A stretch of 33,763 nt of DNA, from positions 1 to 33,763 of the IMG/VR virus record IMGVR_UViG_3300035688_000036; one strand, 5' to 3'. The notes under the pieces are model-generated. The model was not told the origin of the DNA. It saw nothing but the letters and a program-made list of their open reading frames with translations, and ran no database searches. Below, piece by piece: positions 6,201 to 14,724 of the stretch; position 1 is the first letter of the stretch; every line of letters begins with the position of its first letter. Both the position numbers and the translations under genes were made by a program. The stretch is from a virus.

Positions 6201-7902
6201 ACGCCTGGATCAGATACTCGAGGAACTGGGTGCACCGGCCAATCTAACCGATCCCGTGGCCTGGTTCCAGTCACATATCCGCCTGCGCGGCAAGCCGTGG
6301 GCGCTCGACGGCCACGAATACCTGCGCGCGATCGTCGAGGATCCCGCCGAGCACATTGTCATCGAGAAAGCCGCGCAGCTCGGCATCTCGACGGCGGTGA
6401 TCGGCCGCATGATTCTTGCCTGCCTGACTGGACTCAAGGCTGGGTACTTTTTGGAATCGCGCGGGTACATGACCACATTCGTCCAGGATCGTTTCGACCC
6501 CATCATCACCGCGGACAAGCGTCTCGCGCGGGCCGTGGTCGAGGGCGAGTACCAGGTAGAGGACCTCGCCGGCCGCCACAAGCGGGCGGATAGCGTCCGG
6601 CTCAAGCACATCGGGCCGGGATCGGCCTATTTCTGCGTGACGCAGAAACGGTCGGATGTCAAAAACGTGGACCTCGATCTCGTGATTCTCGATGAGGTCG
6701 CCGAGCTCAATGCCGAGTTGGTGGACTGGGTGGATGACCGCCTGCTCCACAGCGGCTACAAACGGCGCTACGAGGTCAGCCAGCCGGACGTGCCCAACTG
6801 GGGCATTGACGAGCGTTTCCGGTTATCCGATCAGAAATACTGGGCGCTGCGCTGTCCGCGCTGCCGCCTGCGCACGGCGGTCGAGCTGGAGTTCCCTGCC
6901 TGCCTGGAATGGGTGGATGGCAAGCGGCGCATCTCGGCCGGCGATTTCATTCTCGACGAGACCTGCCGGGGCCTCACCACAGACAATTTCCGTCTCGTCT
7001 GCCCGCGCTGCCATGCCCGCCTCGATCCCGAGGCCGGCGAATGGATCACACGCAATCTCGGCGCCCGCATCTCCGGCTATCATCTCTCGCAACTCTATGG
7101 GCCGGCCATCGATGCCCCGGCGATCGCCCGGAAGTGGATCGCGGCTCAAAGTCGGCCGTCACGGATGGCGAACTTCTATATCTCGATCCTCGGTCTGCCC
7201 TATGCTGGCGATCGCCAGCCGCTCACCGAGGAATTGCTCGCCGAGCACTGCGGCGGCTGGCGTCCGAGCCCGAGCGGCACCACGGAGAATCTGCCGAGCG
7301 GCGCCGCCTTCGCGGGGATTGATGTCGGCGATGTCTGCCACCTAGTGATCGTGCGCCGCGGCGACGACGGAGTTTTCCGGTTGGTCTGGGGCGAGGCGAC
7401 GGGCAGTTGGCAACTGCTCGAGCGCCGGCTGCATGATTACGACGTGCGCATGGTGGTCGTGGATGCCATGCCGTACAAAACATCCGCGAAGGCGCTGGTG
7501 CGGGCGTTCAAACGCGGCGCGATCTCCTACATGAGCGCGCAGAGCACGCGCTACAGCATCGAGGACGGCGAGACCGACCCGGTGCACGTGATCAACTGCG
7601 ACCGCACCGAGGCTACCGACGCCCTGGTGGATGCGATGACCGCCGGCGATCTGTGGCTGCCGCGCTCCTCGGAGTTGCTCACGGCGAGCATCAAGGCGCA
7701 CCTGAAAAATCTGATCAAGGATAAGAACGCGGACGGCAGTATGACCTACAAGCGCGGCCTCGATGACCACTATGCCCAGGCCCTCATCCGCGCGCTGCTC
7801 GCGGCGGGCGGCAGCAAGGCGCTGGGCATGGGGCCTTGCGAGCACCTCGGCGACAGCCGGTCGTGGCGCGTGGGCCGCTCCATCGTGCCGACCAAGTGGT
7901 AG
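6193..7902 (+). CDS. Terminase large subunit (GpA/Mu gp28-like)
   Basis: A 569-residue packaging motor protein. The ATPase half has a Walker A-like motif with 'EKAAQLGIST' at 58-67, a deviant form without the usual GKT as in GpA and Mu gp28 types, and Walker B LVILDE (163-168). Two zinc pairs (both CPRC) lie in the central region, typical of the GpA family. The nuclease half has acidic residues in FAGIDVGD, MVVVDAMP and GLDDHYAQAL, the RNase H-like arrangement that cuts DNA at the end of packaging. The upstream part of the open frame (6013-6192) is a shadow of the small subunit. Mu-like phages package by headful from the left end, so the right end of virion DNA carries host sequence. Confidence 0.92.
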   Translation: MPKRLDQILEELGAPANLTDPVAWFQSHIRLRGKPWALDGHEYLRAIVEDPAEHIVIEKAAQLGISTAVIGRMILACLTGLKAGYFLESRGYMTTFVQDRFDPIITADKRLARAVVEGEYQVEDLAGRHKRADSVRLKHIGPGSAYFCVTQKRSDVKNVDLDLVILDEVAELNAELVDWVDDRLLHSGYKRRYEVSQPDVPNWGIDERFRLSDQKYWALRCPRCRLRTAVELEFPACLEWVDGKRRISAGDFILDETCRGLTTDNFRLVCPRCHARLDPEAGEWITRNLGARISGYHLSQLYGPAIDAPAIARKWIAAQSRPSRMANFYISILGLPYAGDRQPLTEELLAEHCGGWRPSPSGTTENLPSGAAFAGIDVGDVCHLVIVRRGDDGVFRLVWGEATGSWQLLERRLHDYDVRMVVVDAMPYKTSAKALVRAFKRGAISYMSAQSTRYSIEDGETDPVHVINCDRTEATDALVDAMTAGDLWLPRSSELLTASIKAHLKNLIKDKNADGSMTYKRGLDDHYAQALIRALLAAGGSKALGMGPCEHLGDSRSWRVGRSIVPTKW

Positions 7903-7915
7903 GAGAATGTGAATC

Positions 7916-8317
7916 ATGGGAAGTTTCTCGAACTATGCCAAGTTGAAATTGCTGGATGAACTGGTCGGCAAGACGGCATTCGCTATGCCAACCGTCTACA
8001 TCGCGCTGTCTACGGCCGATCCGACCGCAGACGGCAGCGGGATAGCGGAGCCGACCGATGCAGCATACGCTCGGATTGTGACGGCTGCCGCTGACTGGAA
8101 TACGGCGGCGGCAGGTCACACTGACAATGCTTCGACGCTCTATTCCCCCGCGGCGACACTGAGTTGGGGGCATCTCGCCTTCTTCGCTGGTTTTGATGCC
8201 GTCAAACCGGGCGGGAACATGCTGTTTTTCGGGGAGTTCACGACCCACAAGGACATTGACCAGGCTGGCGACATCGCGCGGATTGATCCCGGCGACCTGG
8301 ATATCACGCTAACCTAA
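7916..8317 (+). CDS. Virion structural protein, phage tail-fibre-associated family
   Basis: A 133-residue protein. The pattern 'LKLLDELVGK', 'VYIALSTADPT', 'AYARIVT', 'LSWGHLAFFAGFDA', 'NMLFFGEFT' and 'GDLDITLT' is the signature of a small phage protein family, usually annotated as tail fibre or minor structural protein, with a beta-rich fold. AGGAG lies 11 bases upstream of the ATG. It opens an accessory block between terminase and portal that Mu lacks. Location in the particle is unknown. Confidence 0.75.
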   Translation: MGSFSNYAKLKLLDELVGKTAFAMPTVYIALSTADPTADGSGIAEPTDAAYARIVTAAADWNTAAAGHTDNASTLYSPAATLSWGHLAFFAGFDAVKPGGNMLFFGEFTTHKDIDQAGDIARIDPGDLDITLT

Positions 8318-8322
8318 CGATC

Positions 8323-8811
8323 ATGCCAATCACTTGGCGGAGAACTCTGTGGACGCGGCGAATGGCGAGCACGACCTTGCAGGTGTGCTTCGAGGGCGAC
8401 ATTGACGTTGTAGAGCGCACCGATCTGGCGCTCAATGCAACCGACGCCAACGCGCAAACGTGGGCGGAGAAGCGGATCGCGCGCTTCGAGAGGGCGCTCG
8501 CGGTCTATCAGGATGCGGTGGGGCGGATCGGCGCGATCATCCAGATCGCTGGCTACCCGTTGTGGCGTGTCCGATTGGCTGCGGTGCGCTACACGCTGTC
8601 GCCATTGGCGGTGATTCTGGCCCTCGACCTCTATCACTCAACGCAGACGCAGCGCGCGCGAGCCGAGTACGTCGTGGACAGCCTGGACGACTACTCGCTG
8701 GCGCGCTTGCAAGCCTGGTTGCAGGCGTGGGCGGCGGATAGGCTGGCGCGATTCACCGCGGGGATGACCCCGGACGCGCAGGCGACGTTGGAGAGGGTGA
8801 TCGGGGAGTAA
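8323..8811 (+). CDS. Hypothetical protein in the accessory virion block
   Basis: A 162-residue, mostly helical protein rich in Ala, Arg and Leu, with a helical core at about 48-130. There is no signal peptide and no motif I recognise. It lacks an obvious Shine-Dalgarno at ATG 8323; ATG 8362 in the same frame is an alternative start. Its stop overlaps the ATG of the beta-helix gene (TAATG), so the two are probably coupled, and it may serve as an adaptor or chaperone for that protein. Confidence 0.55.
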   Translation: MPITWRRTLWTRRMASTTLQVCFEGDIDVVERTDLALNATDANAQTWAEKRIARFERALAVYQDAVGRIGAIIQIAGYPLWRVRLAAVRYTLSPLAVILALDLYHSTQTQRARAEYVVDSLDDYSLARLQAWLQAWAADRLARFTAGMTPDAQATLERVIGE

Positions 8812-10901
8812 TGGCTACCTTCACTTCGATAGCCGGGGGCGGGAACTGGAACGCCAGCGCGACCTGGGGCAAGACTGGCGATCCGGCAGTCGAGGGCACA
8901 GATTATCCGGGCAACGGCGACACCGTAGTCATCGCAAGCGCTGTCGCCACGCCGGTTATTCTCAACGGGCAGTATCCCGCCAGTGGCACCCTATCTGGCG
9001 GCATGACCATAAACGCGAACTGCAAGATCGCGGCTGATCCCAGCGTAAACACCAAACTCAACTTCGGCGACGCGAGCATCACGAACAATGGGACCTGCGA
9101 GTTTGGGAAGACCACCGCTCGCATCGCCGCTGGCAAGACCTGCCTAATCATAATCACTCCCAGCAGCGATGGCGGGCAGGGGCTACTCCAGAACGGCACC
9201 TTTACGATGGCGGGCCAGACGAAAGATCACATCCGCTCCCTGGCCGCCGACGTGGGCGGCTGGGCGACTTACGGGGATGTCCTGCCCGTGATTGATGTGC
9301 CGAGCATCACCCTCGACCAAGCGCCATCGGGTTGGCTGGCGGGCGATGTCATCGTGGTCGAACCGACGGGCCGGACTTACTCCCATTGGGATACGGCAGT
9401 CATTCAGTCCATTGCCGGGGCGGTCGTGACGGTGGGGGCGACTTGGCGGGGCACCGCGCCTCTTTACACTGACGGGGCCAATGCCCGGCCATCGTGGAAC
9501 CACCAGGGCGAAGGGACGCCGACGCAAGCGCGCGCGCGGGTCTTGAATCTGACGCGGAACGCCGCCTTCTACTCGGCGACCGCGAGTTTGCGGACCTACA
9601 TCAACCTCGCCGCCGCGGGCGTGTTGACGATGGACAGCGTAGAGATTTACAGCATCGGCTACAACGCGGCGGGCAAGTACGGGATCACCCTGGCGACCGT
9701 GTTCACCGGCACCTGTGCCTTGACCAATGTGGCGCTCCATGACAGTAACCTTAACGGCCTCCGCGCGGCAGGCACGATTACCACAGACACCTTGTCCCTG
9801 ACGAACTGCCTATTCTGGACGTTGGTCCACTACGGTATCTACCTGACTTCTGCATTCAGCGGCACCTACAGTTTTTCGGGCACCTATGTAGGCAACACGA
9901 CAGGTTCCGTCACATACGGATTCTATCTTAACGATGTTGCTGGCAGCATCTCGAACTGTGGGGCAGTAGGCTGCAACGGAATAGGTTGGTATTTTGGCGA
10001 GACCGGCGGTGCGCTCGGTGCTATTTCGGGCTTAGATGCTCATAGTAATGCTAGTTATGGGGCATACTTTACCTCCGTCTACAATACACCCACGAACCCT
10101 GCTGCGGGGATTTCCTATTGGCGTAATGGTAATTATGGCATATACATCAATCCGGCGACTCCCAGTCTATTTCTCGACTCCCCGGTGCTTTTCGGAAATG
10201 TGACCGCTCAGATCGGGCACAATGGTGGCCTGGCTGTAATCACGACGCCGAATCACGTGACGGACATCACGGCCTACGAGGGCAATGTGCCATATTATGC
10301 GTTTGCGGGCATGTTGATTTTCCGCGACGGCACCCTGCGTGGCACACCTAGAATTCGCTCCGGGACACCCATACTCAACAACGTCGCCTGGAACAATTAC
10401 GGCGCTCCGACCTTCGAGTATGGCGTGGGCGACTGGCCCTATGTGATCCATTTCCGCCACAACGCTACGCCGGACGACCATAGGGCGTTCTATCGGTATG
10501 GGCAGGTGGATTCACACGGCGGCGCCTATCGGCACACTGCCAGCGGACTTTCGTGGCAGGCCGTGCCGAGCGGCGGCGCGGCGGTTTGGCTGAAGCCGAT
10601 TCCGCCGGGCTACGGCACCTGGACAGTGCCAGCGGCTGCGAACGTTCCGATCACGTGCAAGGTGTGGGTCTGGGTGGACGGCACCTACAACGGCACAGCC
10701 AAGCCGCGCATCGTCTGCCTCGGCGGAATCCTACAGGGCGTCGCGGCGGACGTGGTAGGCACCAGCCACAGCGGCGCGCAGGCGTGGGAGGAACTGACGG
10801 TGACGGTAACCCCGACCGAGACGGGCAACCTGATTCTGCGCGTGGAGGGGCAGGGCTCCAATGGCAGCTACTATCTGGATGATGCGAGCGCGGTGATATG
10901 A
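8811..10901 (+). CDS. Beta-helix tail spike or surface protein
   Basis: A 696-residue protein. The start ('NWNASATWG...YPGNGDTVVIAS') is the G8-like opening often found on phage and surface beta-helix proteins. It is followed by about 400 residues rich in Gly, Ser, Thr, Asn and short repeated strands ('ALTNVALHDSNLNGL', 'SLTNCLFWTLVHYGIYL', 'SISNCGAVGCNGIGWYF'), typical of a right-handed parallel beta-helix. Residues about 560-696 look like a beta-sandwich carbohydrate-binding module. Such proteins bind or degrade host surface polysaccharide; no catalytic residues can be named. The middle (about 9840-10300) is visibly richer in A+T than its neighbours, suggesting recent acquisition. Confidence 0.75.
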   Translation: MATFTSIAGGGNWNASATWGKTGDPAVEGTDYPGNGDTVVIASAVATPVILNGQYPASGTLSGGMTINANCKIAADPSVNTKLNFGDASITNNGTCEFGKTTARIAAGKTCLIIITPSSDGGQGLLQNGTFTMAGQTKDHIRSLAADVGGWATYGDVLPVIDVPSITLDQAPSGWLAGDVIVVEPTGRTYSHWDTAVIQSIAGAVVTVGATWRGTAPLYTDGANARPSWNHQGEGTPTQARARVLNLTRNAAFYSATASLRTYINLAAAGVLTMDSVEIYSIGYNAAGKYGITLATVFTGTCALTNVALHDSNLNGLRAAGTITTDTLSLTNCLFWTLVHYGIYLTSAFSGTYSFSGTYVGNTTGSVTYGFYLNDVAGSISNCGAVGCNGIGWYFGETGGALGAISGLDAHSNASYGAYFTSVYNTPTNPAAGISYWRNGNYGIYINPATPSLFLDSPVLFGNVTAQIGHNGGLAVITTPNHVTDITAYEGNVPYYAFAGMLIFRDGTLRGTPRIRSGTPILNNVAWNNYGAPTFEYGVGDWPYVIHFRHNATPDDHRAFYRYGQVDSHGGAYRHTASGLSWQAVPSGGAAVWLKPIPPGYGTWTVPAAANVPITCKVWVWVDGTYNGTAKPRIVCLGGILQGVAADVVGTSHSGAQAWEELTVTVTPTETGNLILRVEGQGSNGSYYLDDASAVI

Positions 10902-11401
10902 GCGCATCCAGTCTTGATTTTGCGAACATCTATGGGGTCTGCGGCATCGTCGCCGTCTCGCCTGAAAACTACGCGAGCGTCCACGGTCTGGCGTCCCCGG
11001 GGCGATATGTCCTGATAGCGGGCTCGGCGGCCGCGGCCTCCGCCAGCAGCGCCGTCGCGGTCAAGCGTAGCCGGAGCCTGGCGGGTTCGGTCACTGCCGC
11101 CTCGACCACCGCCGCGGTCATCAAGCGCTCACGCGCGTTGGCGGGCACGGTCGTGGGCGCGTCCGCGACCACGGCCATCATCAAGCGCTCGCGGAGTTTC
11201 ACCGGCGCCGTCACGGCGGTGAGCGCGGTAACGGCGATTCTGAACAGACTGCGCGCCGTGATTCGCATCACGGGTTGGCGCCGGCAGGTCGCATTGCCGG
11301 AGGACTTGCGCACGACGATAGCGCTGCCGGAAAATCTACGGGCGACGGTCCCGCTACCAGACGACATCCGGGTTTCCGTCGAGTTACGAGGGGAATCATA
11401 A
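10898..11401 (+). CDS. Repeat protein with Lys-Arg-Ser-Arg periods
   Basis: A 167-residue protein. Residues about 42-125 consist of four 20-21-residue repeats, each an Ala/Ser/Thr/Val-rich strand pair followed by KRSR (the last degenerates to NRLR). After a short linker come three shorter repeats of the type 'ALPEDLR / ALPENLR / PLPDDIR' (about 128-158). The start overlaps the beta-helix stop. Repeats of this kind occur in virion proteins of environmental phages and probably build an elongated beta fold. Function unknown; the regular basic patches are unusual. Confidence 0.65.
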   Translation: MSASSLDFANIYGVCGIVAVSPENYASVHGLASPGRYVLIAGSAAAASASSAVAVKRSRSLAGSVTAASTTAAVIKRSRALAGTVVGASATTAIIKRSRSFTGAVTAVSAVTAILNRLRAVIRITGWRRQVALPEDLRTTIALPENLRATVPLPDDIRVSVELRGES

Positions 11402-11704
11402 GTGGCAAACTGGCATGTCGGCGATTGGGGGATGGATCTGCAATGGGTCGTCACGGACAACGGCATGGCCTACGATCCGACCGACGATACCCTGAGCCTC
11501 ACGATCCGCAAGCCCAGCGGCGCCGAAGTCAGCGAAATCCCGACCGTGGAACTGATTGACGGCCTCAATATGGTGGCCTATACGATCGAGGAAGGGCTGC
11601 TCGACGAGCATGGTGTTTGGGTCGCAGAACTGACCTGGGAGACCGCGGCCGGCGACACGCCGCGCGGGGCGGTCCGCATCACCACGTTCCAGGTGGATGG
11701 ATAA
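11402..11704 (+). CDS. Ig-like beta-sandwich virion protein
   Basis: A 100-residue protein with a GTG start directly after the previous stop. Strands such as 'MDLQWVVTDNG', 'TLSLTIRKPSG', 'NMVAYTIEEG', 'VWVAELTWET' and 'RITTFQVDG' give a single beta-sandwich domain like those found as N-terminal domains of baseplate upper proteins (BppU-like) and neck decorations. It probably attaches the accessory adsorption proteins to the particle. Assignment is from strand pattern only. Confidence 0.6.
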   Translation: MANWHVGDWGMDLQWVVTDNGMAYDPTDDTLSLTIRKPSGAEVSEIPTVELIDGLNMVAYTIEEGLLDEHGVWVAELTWETAAGDTPRGAVRITTFQVDG

Positions 11705-11706
11705 CT

Positions 11707-13608
11707 ATGAAGATCGGCCCACTCAACTTCTCAATTGGACGTAGGTTTGCGGAGACCAAGACCAAGCCGGCGCTGGGCGAGCTCGGCGCTGCCGGCACGA
11801 ATCTCTGGCGAGGCCTGGTCTTCGAGGAATATCTCACGGATCTGCGCGGCCGGAAGGCATTCGAAACCTACGACCGCATGTTGCGAGGCGATGGCCAGGT
11901 GCAGGCGGTCGAGTTGGCGGTCACCTTGCCCATTCGCGCCGCCGCATGGACGGTCGAGCCGGCCACGGGCGATGATAGTTCCGCCGGCCGCGAGGCGGCC
12001 GACCTCATCCAATCCAACCTGGTCGGCGGCATGACGATCACCTGGGACGAAGTGCTGCGCCATGCCCTGCTCGGGGCGCTCATGGGCGTGACGCTGTTCG
12101 AGAAGGTTTGGGAGATACGCGACGGTCTGGCGGCCTGGCGGAAACTCGCTCCGCGTCATCCGAAGACCATTCTCCGCTGGGAAGCCGACATCGGCGGCGG
12201 AATCCAAGGGATAGTCCAGGCGATCACCGACATCAACAGCAATTATCGGGAAATCCCTATCCCCATCGAGAAACTGATACGTCTCACCTGGCGCGAGGAT
12301 TACGGCAATCCCGAGGGGCGCGCGCTGCTCCGGCCGGCGTATAAACACTGGTACTTCAAGGATTTTCTCTACAAAACCGTCAACATCGCCATTGATCGCT
12401 TCGGCGTGGGGACGCCGCTCGGGCGCCTGCCGGTGGGTTGGACCGAGGAGGACAAACAGGCGTTGCTCCAGATCGTCAACGATTACAAGTCATCCGAATC
12501 TGCCGGATTCGTGCTGCCGCCGGGTTACGAGTTGACTCTCCTCGAATCCCAGTTGCGGTTGCAGGGCATCCAGGCCTACCTCGAACATCAGGACGTGATG
12601 ATCAGCCGCTCGGTTCTCGCGCAGTTTGTCAACCTGGGCACGACGGCATCCGGTTCGCGCGCCCTGGGCGAAGCGCAATCGCGGTTCTTCGTGATGATTC
12701 TCGATGCCATCGCCGATTGGTTCGCCGAGCGGATCAACCGCTACGCGATCCCGCAGTGGATGGGATACAACTATCCCGGCCTCAAGGTTCACCCGCAACT
12801 GACGCACACCGGCATGGATACCGTGCTCGACCCGGCGGGCATCGCAAATGGCCTCGCCCAACTCACCACCTCACACCTACTGACCCCCGACGACGACGTG
12901 GAGAATACCGTGCGAGGTTGGTTCGGGCTGCCCGAGTTACCTGAAGATCACCAACGCGCGGTGAATCAACCGCTCGACGAGACCGATCAATCGGGTGGCG
13001 GCGCCCAAACGGCCACCGACCATCCTTTCCGCATGGGTGATCGCCGCTATGATCCGCATCCGCACGTCGCGCGCGGGCGCGAGCTCGCGCGTGATGAATC
13101 GCGTTTCGAGGCGGCGATGAAACAGGTACTTGAGGAGCAACACAATCGCCTGCTCGACAAGTTGCGACCAATAATCGAGGACTTCCGCGCGGCTGATGCG
13201 AGCGCCAAGGGGCGGCATATCAGCCGGATGCAAGCGGTAGTCGTGCCGCTGGTGGGCAAATACCAGAAGATGCTCGAAGGCTGGCTCTGGGACCTATTTT
13301 CGACTGCCCGCGACCGCGCGGCGAGCGAGTTTGGGGCCAAACCGACCCCCGTCAGCGATGTCCTGCGGCAATGGATCGCCGCGAAAGCCCAGGTATTGGC
13401 CCAGGATCATGCGGAGAAACTCCGCGCATCTGTGCTGCATACCCTGCTCGACATGATCCGCCGCGAACTGCCGACCGCCGACATGCTCAAGGTGCTCAAC
13501 GAGGTCGCACGCGGCCGCGCCGGCGTGGACTTGACCGATGGTTTGCGCGCCGCCGGCGAGGAGCTGGTGGACCTGGTGAACGGCGCCCTGATCGCCGCGC
13601 AAAAATAG
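11707..13608 (+). CDS. Portal protein (DUF935, Mu gp29-like) with MuF-like helical extension
   Basis: A 633-residue protein. Residues about 1-425 match the DUF935 portal core, including 'EEYLTDLRGRKAFETYDRML', the Trp-rich clip region, 'NIAIDRFGVGTPLGRLP' and 'VNLGTTASGSRALGEAQS'. Portals form the dodecameric DNA channel at one vertex. Residues about 425-633 are a long charged, helical extension ('ESRFEAAMKQVLEEQHNRLL' onward) absent from most portals and similar in character to the N-terminal helical part of MuF/SPP1 gp7 proteins. The matching zinc domain appears as a separate gene at 14717. The ATG at 11707 is chosen because the upstream open frame overlaps the Ig-like gene. Confidence 0.9.
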   Translation: MKIGPLNFSIGRRFAETKTKPALGELGAAGTNLWRGLVFEEYLTDLRGRKAFETYDRMLRGDGQVQAVELAVTLPIRAAAWTVEPATGDDSSAGREAADLIQSNLVGGMTITWDEVLRHALLGALMGVTLFEKVWEIRDGLAAWRKLAPRHPKTILRWEADIGGGIQGIVQAITDINSNYREIPIPIEKLIRLTWREDYGNPEGRALLRPAYKHWYFKDFLYKTVNIAIDRFGVGTPLGRLPVGWTEEDKQALLQIVNDYKSSESAGFVLPPGYELTLLESQLRLQGIQAYLEHQDVMISRSVLAQFVNLGTTASGSRALGEAQSRFFVMILDAIADWFAERINRYAIPQWMGYNYPGLKVHPQLTHTGMDTVLDPAGIANGLAQLTTSHLLTPDDDVENTVRGWFGLPELPEDHQRAVNQPLDETDQSGGGAQTATDHPFRMGDRRYDPHPHVARGRELARDESRFEAAMKQVLEEQHNRLLDKLRPIIEDFRAADASAKGRHISRMQAVVVPLVGKYQKMLEGWLWDLFSTARDRAASEFGAKPTPVSDVLRQWIAAKAQVLAQDHAEKLRASVLHTLLDMIRRELPTADMLKVLNEVARGRAGVDLTDGLRAAGEELVDLVNGALIAAQK

Positions 13609-13671
13609 GGCCTGGAAGCCCCCAGGTTGGTTGAGGGCTATCAGAGTACCACCCAGGGGGCGAGCGTGCCC

Positions 13672-13690
13672 TGAATACAGTTGAATACAG
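13672..13690. promoter_or_regulatory. Tandem 9-bp direct repeat, possible operator
   Basis: TGAATACAG occurs at 13672-13680 and again at 13682-13690, a 10-bp period (one helical turn). It lies 16 bases before the GTG of the helix-turn-helix gene and ahead of AGGAAAG. In-phase repeats next to a regulator gene suggest an autoregulatory binding site, but this is inference. Confidence 0.4.
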
Positions 13691-13706
13691 GGTTAGGAAA
13701 GAAACT

Positions 13707-14006
13707 GTGACGGCATTGCAAGCGCTGAAATTGGAATCGCGGCTGAGTTACCAGGAAATTGCGGATGCGGTCGGCCTATCCAAGGGTCAGGTCAGCAATT
13801 TGATCCGCGGGCGCCGGACGAACCCCGAGCACATCCAGCGGATCCGCGTTTTCCTGCGCGGCCAGGTCAAACCGCAATCATCCGACCCCGAGTTCCTGGC
13901 GCAGATCCGCCAGATCGCCGTGCCCTTCCTGCGTTCCGACAAAAACGTAGGGGCGGTTCGTGAACCGCCCGCCCAACCCCAGACGCGGGTGCTCGTCGGT
14001 GTCTGA
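13707..14006 (+). CDS. Helix-turn-helix DNA-binding protein
   Basis: A 99-residue protein with a GTG start after AGGAAAG. Residues about 12-37 (LSYQEIADAVGLSKGQVSNL, then IRGRR) form a clear helix-turn-helix of the Xre/KorB or sigma region 4 type. The rest is a short helical tail. Residues 81-88 (VGAVREPP) are encoded exactly by a 24-bp GTAGGGGCG hairpin repeat, so the original C-terminus was altered. It overlaps the sigma factor by 8 bases and probably acts with it as a regulatory pair. Confidence 0.75.
   Translation: MTALQALKLESRLSYQEIADAVGLSKGQVSNLIRGRRTNPEHIQRIRVFLRGQVKPQSSDPEFLAQIRQIAVPFLRSDKNVGAVREPPAQPQTRVLVGV
13947..13970. repeat. Type A hairpin repeat inside the helix-turn-helix gene
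   Basis: GTAGGGGCGGTTC, then GT, then GAACCGCCC. The arms GGGCGGTTC and GAACCGCCC are perfectly complementary. The 24 bases equal eight codons. Confidence 0.85.
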
Positions 14007-14724
14007 TACCGAGCGCGAGCGGCTGGTGGCGCGGCACATGGGATTGGTTCACGCCATCGCCCGTCAATTCATCGGCCTCGGCGAACCCCTGGAGGACCTG
14101 GTGCAGGAGGGAATCATCGGACTGTTGCGCGCGATAGACCACTTCGATCCCACGCGCGGGATCCAATTCTCGACATACGCGTCCCACTTGGTCACCGGCC
14201 AGATCCGACATGCCCTGCGCGATCGCGGTCGCACGATCCGGCAGCCTGCGTGGGTGCGGGAGTCCATCGGCCGCATCGAGGCCGCGGCGGATGATCTGCG
14301 CCAGGAATTGCAGCGCGACCCGACCATCGAGGAGATTGCCGCGGCGAGTGACCTGCCGCCCGCCCAAGTGAGATTTTTGCGTGAGGTCCATATCCGCAAC
14401 CGCCTCGTCGAGTTCGACATGCCGGCAGACCCGTCCGATCAGTCCGACACATCCGGCTGGTTGGACAAAGTCCCCGCGCCGGCGCCCACTGGGTTTTCCC
14501 TCGAGGACCGGTTGCTGATCCGGCAAGTCTTCGCGCGCCTGCCCGAGCGCCAGCGGCAGATTCTCGTTCTCCGCTTCACCTATGAGTTGAACCACCGTGA
14601 AGCCGCCGTTCGTCTCGGCATCTCCGAAAGCCATTTTAGTCACATCCTGCACGGAGCGATCATGACCATGCGAATGAGGATCAGCCAGGTAACGGAGATG
14701 CCGGAGATACCCAGCCATGCCTGA
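13999..14724 (+). CDS. Sigma-70-family RNA polymerase sigma factor
   Basis: A 241-residue sigma factor. Region 2 (about residues 8-80) contains 'EDLVQEGIIGLLRAIDHFDP' and 'IQFSTYA', characteristic of core-binding and -10 recognition in group 3 (SigB/SigF/SigG-like) factors. Region 3 is at about 85-130 ('DPTIEEIAAASDLPPAQV'). Region 4 is at about 165-225 ('RLPERQRQILVLRF' and the HTH 'HREAAVRLGISESHFSHI'). The GTG at 13999 is preferred because codons upstream come from the repeat. A Ser/Asp linker between regions 3 and 4 is encoded by a GTCCGA-type repeat. It lies inside the virion operon and is likely to redirect host polymerase to phage promoters, a role taken by Mor/C in Mu. Confidence 0.85.
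   Translation: MSDTERERLVARHMGLVHAIARQFIGLGEPLEDLVQEGIIGLLRAIDHFDPTRGIQFSTYASHLVTGQIRHALRDRGRTIRQPAWVRESIGRIEAAADDLRQELQRDPTIEEIAAASDLPPAQVRFLREVHIRNRLVEFDMPADPSDQSDTSGWLDKVPAPAPTGFSLEDRLLIRQVFARLPERQRQILVLRFTYELNHREAAVRLGISESHFSHILHGAIMTMRMRISQVTEMPEIPSHA
14428..14457. repeat. Type D (GTCCGA) repeat inside the sigma factor gene
   Basis: Contains CCGTCCGATCAGTCCGACAC and resembles the tandem GTCCGACCGG-type tract at 18073-18117. It encodes the Asp/Ser-rich linker between sigma regions 3 and 4. Confidence 0.5.

Noticed and set aside
8811-10901. Diversity-generating retroelement target in the beta-helix protein
   Set aside because: No reverse transcriptase and no template/variable repeat pair with adenine-specific differences were seen in the window.
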